NCBI RefSeq assembly: GCF_003014485.1
Contig: NZ_PYGA01000004.1
Coordinates: 1-64,000 of the forward strand
DNA length: 64,000 nucleotides
Reading direction: 5' to 3'
Source of the DNA: Murinocardiopsis flavida
GTDB lineage: Bacteria; Actinomycetota; Actinomycetes; Streptosporangiales; Streptosporangiaceae
Below are positions 8,324 to 15,357 of this stretch, piece after piece (the stretch's first letter is position 1; each line of letters begins with the position of its first letter). Under the pieces are notes generated by a model. It did no database searches. It worked only from the letters and a program-made list of their open reading frames with translations, and was not told where the DNA came from. A program made the translations under genes and the position numbers.

Positions 8324-9145
8324 ATGCCGCAGGGTCCGGCCGACGGCCGCGAGGCGCTCCGCGCCGCCATGTACGGCGCCGACGACCTGTCGTCGTTCGC
8401 GCTGTTCTCGGGGAGCTACATCAACTTCGGCTACTGGGACCGCGGCGGCCACGGCCTCGCCGACCCGCTCACCGTCGCCGAGCGCACGCTCAGCCAGCAG
8501 GACATGTACCGCGCGGTCGCCGAACGGCTCGACATCGGGCCGGGGCACCGGCTGCTGGAGGCCGGGTGCGGGATCGGGGTCGGCGCGGCGCTGGTCCTCA
8601 ACGAGTTCGCCCCGGCGGCGGTGTACGGGGTGGACCTGTCGGGCGAGCAGGTCGACCGCGCGTGGCGGGTCAACACCACCACGCTGGAGGCCCATCCGGG
8701 GCGGCTCGGCTTCCAGCGGGCCTCCGCGCTGGACCTGCCGTGGCCCGATTCCAGCTTCGACGCCGTGTACTCGGTCGAGGCGGCCCAGCACTTCGACGAC
8801 CTCGCGCGGTTCGCCGCCGAGGCGCGCCGGGTGCTGCGCCCGGGCGGCCGGCTCGCCGTCGCCACCTTCTTCGCCACCGGCGAGGGCGGCGGCGCGGCAC
8901 TCGCCGAGCTCATCGAGACCGTGCGCAGCGGCGTCGACGTGCTGCACCCGGTGGCGGGGTTCACCGCCGACCTGCGGGCCGCCGGGTTCACCGGGGTGCG
9001 GGCCGACGCCATCGGCGAGCACGTGTGGCCGTACTTCGACGCCTGGATCGCGCACACGGAGTACCGCGACACCTGGGGCCGCAACTGGCTGCGCGCCTAC
9101 CGCGAAGGGCTGGTCGACTACCACCTGGTGACCGCCACCGGATGA
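8324..9145 (+). CDS. Class I SAM-dependent methyltransferase
   Basis: A 273-residue UbiE/SmtA-type methyltransferase. The SAM-binding motif I is LLEAGCGIGVGAA, followed by VYGVDLSGEQV, the LPWPDSSFDAVYSVEAAQHF acidic region, and RVLRPGGRLAVATFF. The N-terminal FALFSGSYINFGYWD resembles small-molecule or O-methyltransferases such as those acting on sterols, polyketides or tocopherols. The substrate is unknown. The ATG with GGAGGCGG 6 nt upstream is preferred over the longer in-frame extension. It ends 44 nt before mntR, with an operator-like palindrome between. Confidence 0.88.
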   Translation: MPQGPADGREALRAAMYGADDLSSFALFSGSYINFGYWDRGGHGLADPLTVAERTLSQQDMYRAVAERLDIGPGHRLLEAGCGIGVGAALVLNEFAPAAVYGVDLSGEQVDRAWRVNTTTLEAHPGRLGFQRASALDLPWPDSSFDAVYSVEAAQHFDDLARFAAEARRVLRPGGRLAVATFFATGEGGGAALAELIETVRSGVDVLHPVAGFTADLRAAGFTGVRADAIGEHVWPYFDAWIAHTEYRDTWGRNWLRAYREGLVDYHLVTATG

Positions 9146-9155
9146 ACCGCTACTC

Positions 9156-9180
9156 GGTAGCGCTACCGGGTAGCGGTACC
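9156..9180. promoter_or_regulatory. Tandem palindromes upstream of mntR
   Basis: A perfect 12-bp palindrome GGTAGCGCTACC (9156-9167) is followed at once by a near-copy GGTAGCGGTACC (9169-9180), ending 9 bp before the mntR ATG. The arrangement suggests an autoregulatory operator. It does not resemble the palindrome at the manganese transporter promoter. Confidence 0.5.
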
Positions 9181-9189
9181 GTTGCGGGC

Positions 9190-9894
9190 ATGGCGAGTGC
9201 ATCCGAGCGGCCGTCCACCTCGGTCGAAGACTATGTGAAGGTCGTATACGACCTTCAGGAGCGCGGCTCGGGCCAGGTGACCATTTCGCGGGTCGCCGAG
9301 CGGCTGGCCGTGTCGAACTCCTCGGTGTCGGGGATGCTGCGCAAACTGGCCGAGCAGGGCCTGGTCGACCACCAGCGCTACGGCGACGTCCGGCTCACGC
9401 CCGGCGGCGAGAAGCTGGCGCTGGCCGTGCTGCGGCGCCACCGCCTGCTCGAGTCCTACCTGGTCGAGGCGTTGGGCTACTCCTGGGACGAGGTGCACGA
9501 CGAAGCCGAGATCCTGGAGCACGTGGTCTCCGACCGGTTCGTCGACCGGATCGCCGCGCACCTCGGCGATCCCGTGGTCGACCCGCACGGCGACCCCATC
9601 CCCAGCCGCGAGGGGCGGGTGCAGCAGCGAGCGACCGTGCTGCTGTCGCAGTCCGACCCCGGGTGCGTGGGCGTCATCGTGCGGGTGAACGACTCCGACC
9701 CCGAACTGCTGCGCTACCTCGCCGACCACGGCATCGGCATCGGCATGCGGGTGGAACTGGTCGAGCGCAAGCCGTTCGGCGGCCCGATCGTCGTCCGGGT
9801 GGGCCCGCCGGACGAGTGCGTCGAGCAGTCACTCGGCGCGGTCGCCGCCGAGGCCGTGTGGGTGGACCCGGCCGACCTCGGCGTCGCCCGCTAG
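9190..9894 (+). CDS. mntR: DtxR-family metal-dependent repressor, MntR-type ligands
   Basis: A 234-residue DtxR/IdeR-architecture regulator: winged helix (SRVAERLAVSNSSVSGMLRKL), dimerisation domain and C-terminal SH3-like domain. Metal selectivity can be read from the ligands. In the primary site, the positions of DtxR Met10 and Cys102 are Asp14 (VEDYV) and Glu107 (HDEAEILEH), with Glu110 and His111. This is the Asp/Glu set of manganese-specific MntR proteins, not the Met/Cys set of iron-sensing IdeR. It lies upstream of a metal ABC transporter whose binding protein also has Mn-type ligands, so it probably represses that transporter when manganese is plentiful. The ATG is chosen over an upstream in-frame ATG at 9142 that would span the palindromes. 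Confidence 0.85.
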   Translation: MASASERPSTSVEDYVKVVYDLQERGSGQVTISRVAERLAVSNSSVSGMLRKLAEQGLVDHQRYGDVRLTPGGEKLALAVLRRHRLLESYLVEALGYSWDEVHDEAEILEHVVSDRFVDRIAAHLGDPVVDPHGDPIPSREGRVQQRATVLLSQSDPGCVGVIVRVNDSDPELLRYLADHGIGIGMRVELVERKPFGGPIVVRVGPPDECVEQSLGAVAAEAVWVDPADLGVAR

Positions 9895-10377
9895 ACCCAC
9901 TGGACCAGGAATGTCCCGCGGGTCGTGATTCAGCCGGAACGGAGCGCTGAACAGCACGGATCCGCGTAACCACGTTGCCGCACGTTCACGCCTCGCGCCG
10001 GGGCCGGGGGCCAAGAGCGCCCTTCCCCAAAAGCGGACCTGGGCAAGGCTGCCGTTGAGCCTGCGCAGCAGCGTCGGCCGAAGCGAATCCCGGGCGCCCT
10101 CTGCACGGGGATGACCCGATGGCCGGGGCGGGGCGACGCGGGAACGTCTCCGGGGGTTCCGTGGAGGGCCGGGCCTGGCGGTCGTCGTCCACGACGGGTG
10201 TCGGCCGTCGCGGGCCCCCGCTGCGCGACAATCGCGAAGCGGCGCAGTAGGGGCGTGCGCAGGCTTCCCGGCAGCCTGGCAACGGTCTCCTGGAGCGGGG
10301 ACGCTCTCGCCCCGAACTTCTCCGGTCCGAACCGGGGTGCCTGGGGTCCCGGGCGGTTGATGTGCCCCGTTCTGTGG
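9895..10377. other. Long intergenic region with hairpin-forming repeat
   Basis: About 480 bp without a credible gene; open frames here lack codon bias and homology features. It holds a 59-bp element (10209-10267) with a near-copy at 51575-51633, and several GC-rich inverted repeats. The 3' end contains the transporter promoter. Confidence 0.6.
10209..10267 (+). repeat. Dispersed intergenic hairpin repeat, copy A
   Basis: The element begins CGCGGGCCCCCGCTGCGCGA, then a short variable spacer, CGCGAAGCGG, CGCAGTAGG and GCGTGCG. It matches copy B at 51575-51633 at most positions. CTGCGC and GCGCAG arms can form a stem-loop. It lies in the spacer before the manganese transporter. Confidence 0.6.
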
Positions 10378-10402
10378 TACAAAGTTTGGTGTGCCGAACT
10401 TT
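10357..10402 (+). promoter_or_regulatory. Promoter and 22-bp operator of the Mn transporter
   Basis: TTGATG (10357-10362) and TACAAA (10378-10383) form a plausible -35/-10 pair (15-bp spacer). An imperfect 22-bp palindrome at 10381-10402 has arms AAAGTT-x-GG and CC-x-AACTTT. It overlaps the -10, the predicted transcription start and the GTG start codon. There is no ribosome-binding site before the GTG, so the mRNA is probably leaderless. MntR is the obvious candidate ligand. Confidence 0.6.
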
Positions 10403-11350
10403 AAAGATTGGCAACCCGTCCGCCGGATCGCGTGCAGGTGGGCCGCGCCGCTGCTGCTCACCGCCGCGCTGCTCGCCGGGTCCGGCTGCGCCGGCCCCTC
10501 GGCCGCCCAGGTCGACGGGCGGCCGCAGGTCCTCACGACCTTCACCGTCCTCGCCGACATGACCCGCGCCGTCGCGGGCGACGCGGTCGCCGTCCACTCG
10601 GTCATCCGCCCCGGCGCCGAGATCCACGAGTACGAGCCCAGCCCCGACGACCTGATCCGCGGGCTGCGCTCCGACCTCGTCCTCGACAACGGGCTCGGGC
10701 TGGAGCTGTGGTTCGCGAAGTTCACCGAGCGCGTCGAGGCGCCGTCGGCGACCGTCAGCAAAGGGGTGCGGACGATCCCCATCCGCGCCGGGTCCTACCG
10801 CGGCAAGGCGAACCCGCACGCGTGGATGTCGCCCCGCAACGCCCTGATCTACGTCGACAACATCCGCGATGCCCTGAGCGGGCTCGCGCCCGGCCACGCC
10901 GACGAGTTCGCCGCCAACGCCGCCGCCTACAAGAAGGAGATCCGCGCGATCGACGCGCGGCTCGGCGACGCGCTCGGCGCCCTGCCCGAGTCCAAGCGGG
11001 CGCTGGTCACCTGCGAGGGTGCGTTCTCCTACCTGGCGCGCGACGCCGGCCTGGACGAGCGCTACCTGTGGCCGGTCAACGCCGAGGGCGAGCCCACCCC
11101 GCAGCAGATCGCCTCGGTCGTGGACTTCGTCCGCGACAACGAGGTGCCGGCGGTGTTCTGCGAGAGCACCGTCAACGACAGCGCGCAGCGCCAGGTCGCG
11201 CGCGAAACCGGCGCCGCGCTCGGCGACAAGCTCTACGTCGACTCGCTGTCCGGACCCGACGGCCCGGTGCCCCACTACCTGGACCTGCTGCGCTACGACA
11301 CGGAGGCCATCATCGACGGATTGACGCGCACACCGGGGGAGGGGCCGTGA
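10391..11350 (+). CDS. Manganese ABC transporter substrate-binding lipoprotein
   Basis: A 319-residue cluster A-I binding protein with a lipoprotein signal peptide (Arg-rich n-region, hydrophobic core, lipobox LAGSGC with the lipidated Cys at residue 33). Metal ligands can be assigned as His79 (IHEYEP), His143 (NPHAW), Glu209 (CEGAFSY) and Asp284 (VDSLS). The His-His-Glu-Asp set is that of Mn-binding PsaA/MntC proteins; zinc-specific ZnuA has a third His. No His-rich zinc loop is present. The start is a GTG without ribosome-binding site, directly after a -10 box. The stop overlaps the ATPase start (GTGA). Confidence 0.9.
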   Translation: MPNFKDWQPVRRIACRWAAPLLLTAALLAGSGCAGPSAAQVDGRPQVLTTFTVLADMTRAVAGDAVAVHSVIRPGAEIHEYEPSPDDLIRGLRSDLVLDNGLGLELWFAKFTERVEAPSATVSKGVRTIPIRAGSYRGKANPHAWMSPRNALIYVDNIRDALSGLAPGHADEFAANAAAYKKEIRAIDARLGDALGALPESKRALVTCEGAFSYLARDAGLDERYLWPVNAEGEPTPQQIASVVDFVRDNEVPAVFCESTVNDSAQRQVARETGAALGDKLYVDSLSGPDGPVPHYLDLLRYDTEAIIDGLTRTPGEGP

Positions 11351-12108
11351 CCGCGGAGACGGCGGTCGAGCTCGACGGCGTCACCGTCCGCTACGGCGAC
11401 GTCCTCGCCCTCGACGCGGTGACCCTGCGGCTGGCGGCCGGCCGGGTGCACGCCCTGCTCGGCACCAACGGGTCGGGCAAGTCCACACTGTTCAAGGCCG
11501 TCACCGGGATGCTCGCGCCGCAGCGCGGCTCGGTCCTGCTGTACGGCCACAGCCCGGACGCCGCGCGCAAGCGCGGCCTGGTGGGCTACGTCCCGCAGTC
11601 CGAGCAGGTCGACTGGGAGTTCCCGGTGCGGGTCGCGGACGTCGTCATGATGGGCCGCTACGGGCACATGGGCTTCACCCGGCGGCCGCGCGCCGCCGAC
11701 CGCGCGGCCGTCGACGCGGCGCTGGAGCGCACCGGGCTCACCGAACTGGCGGGCCGCCAGATCGGGGCGCTGTCGGGCGGGCAGCGCAAGCGGGTGTTCG
11801 TGGCGCGCGGCATCGCCCAGGGCGCCCGGCTGTTCCTGCTCGACGAGCCGTTCGCCGGTGTGGACAAGGGGTCGGAGGCGACCATCATCGAGGTCCTGCG
11901 CGCCATGCGCGACGACGGCCACACCCTGCTGGTGTCGACCCACGACCTGGCCGGGGTCCCCGCGTTCAGCGACGACGCGGTCCTGTTGCAGCACCGAGTG
12001 GTCGCCCAGGGGCCGCCCGAGGAGGTCCTGACGCCGGACCTGCTCCTCGACGCGTTCGGCCTGCGCGCCGGCGACGCGGCGGGGGCGCGCGGCGAGGGGG
12101 TGCGGTGA
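11347..12108 (+). CDS. Manganese ABC transporter ATP-binding protein
   Basis: A 253-residue ABC ATPase energising the Mn permease on the cytoplasmic face. It has Walker A GTNGSGKST, Q-loop YVPQSEQVDW, signature LSGGQRKR, Walker B RLFLLDEPFAGVD and the switch His in STHD. The sequence VDWEFPVRVADVVMMGRYGH is typical of the MntB/ZnuC subfamily. GTG start overlaps the lipoprotein stop by 4 nt, and the stop overlaps the permease ATG by 1 nt, so the three genes are tightly coupled. Confidence 0.93.
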   Translation: MTAETAVELDGVTVRYGDVLALDAVTLRLAAGRVHALLGTNGSGKSTLFKAVTGMLAPQRGSVLLYGHSPDAARKRGLVGYVPQSEQVDWEFPVRVADVVMMGRYGHMGFTRRPRAADRAAVDAALERTGLTELAGRQIGALSGGQRKRVFVARGIAQGARLFLLDEPFAGVDKGSEATIIEVLRAMRDDGHTLLVSTHDLAGVPAFSDDAVLLQHRVVAQGPPEEVLTPDLLLDAFGLRAGDAAGARGEGVR

Positions 12109-12983
12109 TGGAGTGGACGCAGTGGATCACCATCCCGCTGGAGTTCGAGTTCATGCGGCGGGCCCTGCTGGTGAGCGTCGTGGCCGGCGGGGTCTGCGCG
12201 GTGCTGTCGTGCTGGATGACGCTGATCGGCTGGTCGCTGCTCGGCGACGCGGTCTCGCACGCGGTGCTGCCCGGTGTGGTGCTGTCGTACCTGTTCGGCT
12301 TCCCGTTCGCCGTGGGCGCGCTGGTGTTCGGCGCGGGCTCGGTCGCCCTGATCGGGGTCGTGAACCGGACGTCCCGGGTCAAGGAGGACGCCGTCATCGG
12401 GATCGTGTTCACCGCCATGTTCGGCATCGGGGTGGTGCTGATCTCCAAGATCCCCAGCGACACCGACCTGATGCACATCCTGTTCGGCAACGTGCTGGGG
12501 GTCTCCGACTCCGGGATCGCGCAGATCCTCGTGATGGCGGCGGTGGTCCTCGCCGCGGTGGCGGCGAAGCACCGCGACCTCACCCTGTTCGCGTTCGACC
12601 GCACGCACGCCCACGCCATCGGCCTGAACCCGCGCCGGCTGGAGGCGCTGCTCCTCGGGATGCTGTCGGTGACCGTGGTGATCGCGCTCCAGGCGGTCGG
12701 CATCATCCTCGTGGTCGCCATGGTGATCATCCCCGGGGCGACCGCCTACCTGCTGACCGACCGGTTCGAGCGGATGCTCGTCATCGCCGTCGCGGTGTCG
12801 GTGGCGGCGTCGGTCGCGGGCACCTACGCCAGCTTCTACCTGAACGCCGCCACGGGCGGCGCCATCGTGGTGATGCAGGCGGCGGCGTTCGCCCTGGCCT
12901 ACCTGTTCGCCCCCGCCCAGGGAGTCATCTGGCGAATCGAAACCCGCCGCGCGGCGCCCGGTACTCGAACCACGGTCATGTGA
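12108..12983 (+). CDS. Manganese ABC transporter permease
   Basis: A 291-residue integral membrane protein of the ABC-3 (ZnuB/MntC) family with about eight hydrophobic helices. It begins EFEFMRRALLVSVVAGGVCAVLSCWMTL and contains the conserved GDAVSHAVLPGVVLSYLFG segment and the C-terminal MVIIPGATAYLLTDR. It follows the ATPase with a one-base overlap and completes a lipoprotein-ATPase-permease operon. A GTG at 12105 is an alternative start. The ATG gives better spacing from GAGGGGG. Confidence 0.92.
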   Translation: MEWTQWITIPLEFEFMRRALLVSVVAGGVCAVLSCWMTLIGWSLLGDAVSHAVLPGVVLSYLFGFPFAVGALVFGAGSVALIGVVNRTSRVKEDAVIGIVFTAMFGIGVVLISKIPSDTDLMHILFGNVLGVSDSGIAQILVMAAVVLAAVAAKHRDLTLFAFDRTHAHAIGLNPRRLEALLLGMLSVTVVIALQAVGIILVVAMVIIPGATAYLLTDRFERMLVIAVAVSVAASVAGTYASFYLNAATGGAIVVMQAAAFALAYLFAPAQGVIWRIETRRAAPGTRTTVM

Positions 12984-13006
12984 ACCATGTGTACACATGG
13001 TACGCT
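12984..13006 (+). promoter_or_regulatory. Toxin-antitoxin operator and promoter
   Basis: A perfect 18-bp palindrome (12984-13001, centre TGTACA) lies directly upstream of and touches the -10 box TACGCT (13001-13006). The antitoxin ATG at 13014 is 7 nt downstream and has no ribosome-binding site, so transcription and translation probably start at the same base. This fits autorepression by a Phd/YefM antitoxin complex. Confidence 0.65.
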
Positions 13007-13013
13007 TTCCGAT

Positions 13014-13280
13014 ATGAGTGAAGCACCGACCGAATCTGTCCGCGAGGTACGCCAGCACCTGGCCGACGTCGTCGACCGTGCCGACCGCGACGATACGTCG
13101 ACGGTCATCACCCGCCGCGGAAAGGAGGTGGCGGCAGTCGTGCCGATCGATGTTCTGCGAAAGTTCGAATACTACGAGGAGCAGGCGATCGTCCGCATGG
13201 TCCAGGAGCGGATGAAGAATCCGGAACCGGGGATTCCAATGGACGAAGTGATGGCCGAATTCCTGACTGAGGAATCATGA
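13014..13280 (+). CDS. Phd/YefM-family antitoxin
   Basis: An 88-residue antitoxin. The N-terminal Phd-type DNA-binding and dimerisation domain is clear from SVREVRQHLADVVDRADRDDTSTVITRRGKEVAAVVPIDVLRKFEYYEE. The C-terminal part (from about 55) is the acidic toxin-binding tail. The gene overlaps the toxin by 4 nt (ATGA). An upstream in-frame ATG (12987) lies inside the 18-bp operator palindrome and is unlikely to be the start. GC content of the pair is visibly lower than that of neighbours, consistent with horizontal acquisition. Confidence 0.92.
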   Translation: MSEAPTESVREVRQHLADVVDRADRDDTSTVITRRGKEVAAVVPIDVLRKFEYYEEQAIVRMVQERMKNPEPGIPMDEVMAEFLTEES

Positions 13281-13534
13281 AGTATCGGACAGTATTCCGC
13301 CCTGAAGCTCGCACGGAAATGCGGAAGCTTCCGCAGAAGACAGCGATGGGCATTTTCAGGAAGCTGGCTGAGCTAGAGACGGACCCGTACGCCTTCGGGA
13401 CAACAGCCCTCGTCGGGTCACCTGAGCTTCGGCGGCTGCGTGTTGGCGACTACCGCGTCATCTATACACTAAAAAATGGCGACTTGATTATTTGGGTCCT
13501 TCACGTAGGTCATCGATCCAGTGTCTATGAATGA
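13277..13534 (+). CDS. RelE/ParE-family toxin
   Basis: An 85-residue RelE-fold toxin: MKYRTVFRPEARTEMRKLP, then GSPELRRLRVGDYRVIYTL and the C-terminal IIWVLHVGHRSSVYE. The conserved Arg-rich strand RRLRVGDYRVIY and the late His/Arg/Tyr residues are those used by RelE ribonucleases that cleave mRNA on the ribosome. ParE-like gyrase poisoning cannot be excluded by sequence alone. It is coupled to the antitoxin by a 4-nt overlap and is convergent with the MerR gene at 13579. Confidence 0.9.
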   Translation: MKYRTVFRPEARTEMRKLPQKTAMGIFRKLAELETDPYAFGTTALVGSPELRRLRVGDYRVIYTLKNGDLIIWVLHVGHRSSVYE

Positions 13535-13578
13535 ACCGAAAGCGCATTCCGTCGAATCCTCCGCCGTGTCCCCTCTCC

Positions 13579-13941
13579 TCAGCCCGGGGTGGGGACCGGG
13601 GTGGCGATGATGCGGGCGAGTAGGGTGCGGGCCGATTCGAGTTCGGCGATGGAGGCGGCGATCCGGTCGTGTTCGCCGCCGAGCGCGTCGAGGAGTTCGG
13701 GGCAGCCCGCGGCGAGCCCCTCGTTCCCCTCGACCATGCAGGGCAGGATCTCGGCGATCATCGCGGTGCCCAGTCCGGCGGCGAGCAGCAGCCGGATCCG
13801 GCGGACCGAGTCGAGATCGTCCTCGCTGAACTCGCGGTACCCGCTGGGCCGCCGCACGGGCCGCAGCAGCCGCTGCTCCTCGTAGTAGCGCAGCGCCCTG
13901 CTGCTCACACCGCTGCGCCGCGACAGCTCACCGATGCGCAT
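13579..13941 (-). CDS. MerR-family transcriptional regulator
   Basis: A 120-residue MerR regulator: MRIGELSRRSGVSSRALRYYEEQRLLRPVRRPSGYREFSEDDL, then a dimerisation helix (HDRIAASIAELESARTLLARI). The short effector region has one Cys pair (PCMVEGNEGLAAGCPELL, about residues 67-80), placed as in many actinomycete MerR proteins that regulate drug or redox genes. No obvious target is adjacent; a short dyad ATCGAC-n6-GTCGAT (13961-13978) lies upstream and may be its own operator. Confidence 0.88.
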   Translation of the reverse strand: MRIGELSRRSGVSSRALRYYEEQRLLRPVRRPSGYREFSEDDLDSVRRIRLLLAAGLGTAMIAEILPCMVEGNEGLAAGCPELLDALGGEHDRIAASIAELESARTLLARIIATPVPTPG

Positions 13942-13960
13942 GTGACCTCCGACACGGGTG

Positions 13961-13978
13961 ATCGACTCTCGCGTCGAT
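13961..13978. promoter_or_regulatory. Dyad upstream of the 13579 MerR gene
   Basis: ATCGAC and GTCGAT arms separated by 6 nt, 20 bp upstream of the MerR start. The position fits autoregulation. No convincing -35/-10 with MerR spacing was identified, so the assignment is weak. Confidence 0.35.
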
Positions 13979-14018
13979 GTGAAGCTACAGCGTAACCGCC
14001 ATGGCCGGGGCGGTGTTG

Positions 14019-14678
14019 CTATTGCGCCATGGAGTCCAGCAGCCAGTTATGGCGCAAGCGCAGGGCGCGCTCCATGCCGGCCGCGGCGGCGGCGAGCGTG
14101 AGCGCGGTGTTGAGCCAGAACGGCAGATGGACGGGCGACGTGAAGGTCCCGAAGCGCTCGGCAACGGGGGGCAGTTGGAAGGCCACGTCGAGGAGCTGCG
14201 GGATGAGGAGCAGCAGCGGGATGACGAGGACGACCACCGAGCAGCGGCCGATCCAGCGGCTCAGGACGGGGCGCTCGCGGTCGAGGCGCGCGCGGCGGCC
14301 CTCGCCGGAGCGCGGATCCGGGTCAAGCTGGCGTTCGGCCCCCTCGGCGGTGACGTAGTGGCAGCGCTTGAGGCCGAACGCCGATGCGGCGACCTCGATC
14401 ACGCCGCCCTGGACGGGAAAGGCGGCGGGGAGCGTGGACACGGCGTGCTGCCTGCCGTCGAGGTACAGGTGGGCCTTTCCCTTGCCGTCGTCGGAGAAGA
14501 GCCGCAGCAGATAGTTGACGTCTACGGCGTAGACCATGAGTCGGCCGCCATCGTCCTCCACCGGGAGGTAGAACAGCGCGCGGGACGTCGGCTGCCACCA
14601 GCGGAACGGCTTCAGCCGACGGCCGTCGCCCGGTGTGATCCGTCGCGCGGCGCGACGCCGCGACCACTCTTTGAACAT
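14019..14678 (-). CDS. Membrane protein of unknown function downstream of a two-component operon
   Basis: A 219-residue protein with a basic N terminus (FKEWSRRRAARRITPGDGRRL), a soluble beta-rich middle (RALFYLPVEDDGGRLMVYAVDVNYLLRLFSDDGKGKAHLYLDG), and two hydrophobic segments near the C terminus (VVVLVIPLLLLIPQLL and the stretch ending ALTLAAAAAG). The ATG with AGGAG 7 nt upstream is the start. It lies 73 nt downstream of the response-regulator gene on the same strand, so it may be the last gene of that operon. Function unknown. Confidence 0.65.
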   Translation of the reverse strand: MFKEWSRRRAARRITPGDGRRLKPFRWWQPTSRALFYLPVEDDGGRLMVYAVDVNYLLRLFSDDGKGKAHLYLDGRQHAVSTLPAAFPVQGGVIEVAASAFGLKRCHYVTAEGAERQLDPDPRSGEGRRARLDRERPVLSRWIGRCSVVVLVIPLLLLIPQLLDVAFQLPPVAERFGTFTSPVHLPFWLNTALTLAAAAAGMERALRLRHNWLLDSMAQ

Positions 14679-14751
14679 GTCGGACTCCTGGTTGTCATGC
14701 GTCACCGCCCCGGCGGTGCGCGGATCGGTTGGGGGACTCCGGCGGCGGGGC

Positions 14752-15357
14752 TCAGATCCAGCCGTGCTGGGCGGCGATGCGCGCGGCCTCGTGGCGGTTG
14801 GCGGTGTCGAGCTTGGCGATGGCGGCCGCGAGGTGGTTGCGCACGGTGCCCCGCGACAGCGAGACGCGCCGGGCGATCTCCTCGACGGGCGCGCCGTCGC
14901 GCGCCAGGGCGAGGATGTCGGCCTCGCGCGGGCTGAGCGGGGAGTCGCCCGCGCTGATCGCCTCGGCGGCCAGCTCGGGGTCGACGTAGCGGCCGCCGCC
15001 GGCGACCTTGCGCACGACATCGGCGAAGGTGCGCGAGGAGACGGTCTTGGGGAGGAAGCCGCGCACGCCCACGGCCAGCGCCGACTTCAGATAGCCGGGA
15101 CGGCCGTGGGAGGTCACGATGACGCACCGGCAGTCCGGCAGCTCGGCCGCGAGCCGCCGGGCGACCTCGATGCCGTCGGGACCGGGCAGTTGCAGGTCGA
15201 GCAGTGCCACGTCGGGGCGGACCCGCAGGGCCGTGGCCAGGGCCTCGTCGCCGGAGGCCGCCCGGCCGACGACCTCGAATCCGTCCTCCAGTTCGAGCAG
15301 CCCGGCGATGGCGTCGCGGATGAGGTGTTCGTCGTCGGCGACGAGGATGCGCGTCAT
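14752..15357 (-). CDS. NarL/LuxR-type response regulator
   Basis: A 201-residue two-component response regulator. The receiver domain (1-120) shows the acidic pocket (VADDEH), phospho-acceptor Asp in VALLDLQLPGPDG and the conserved Lys in GFLPKTVS. The LuxR-type output domain is LSPREADILALARDGAPVEEIARRVSLSRGTVRNHL. It overlaps the sensor kinase by 4 nt (ATGA). The pair resembles the DesK/DesR and LiaS/LiaR class that respond to membrane state. A palindrome at 17636-17653 upstream of the operon is a candidate target. Confidence 0.92.
   Translation of the reverse strand: MTRILVADDEHLIRDAIAGLLELEDGFEVVGRAASGDEALATALRVRPDVALLDLQLPGPDGIEVARRLAAELPDCRCVIVTSHGRPGYLKSALAVGVRGFLPKTVSSRTFADVVRKVAGGGRYVDPELAAEAISAGDSPLSPREADILALARDGAPVEEIARRVSLSRGTVRNHLAAAIAKLDTANRHEAARIAAQHGWI

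Noticed and set aside
8324-9145. The methyltransferase and nearby genes as part of a biosynthetic gene cluster
   Set aside because: No polyketide synthase, NRPS, terpene cyclase or RiPP precursor exists in the window; the neighbours are housekeeping or regulatory.
10111-10404. A 97-codon frame before the Mn transporter
   Set aside because: No ribosome-binding site and noise-like composition. It overlaps the dispersed hairpin repeat and the promoter.
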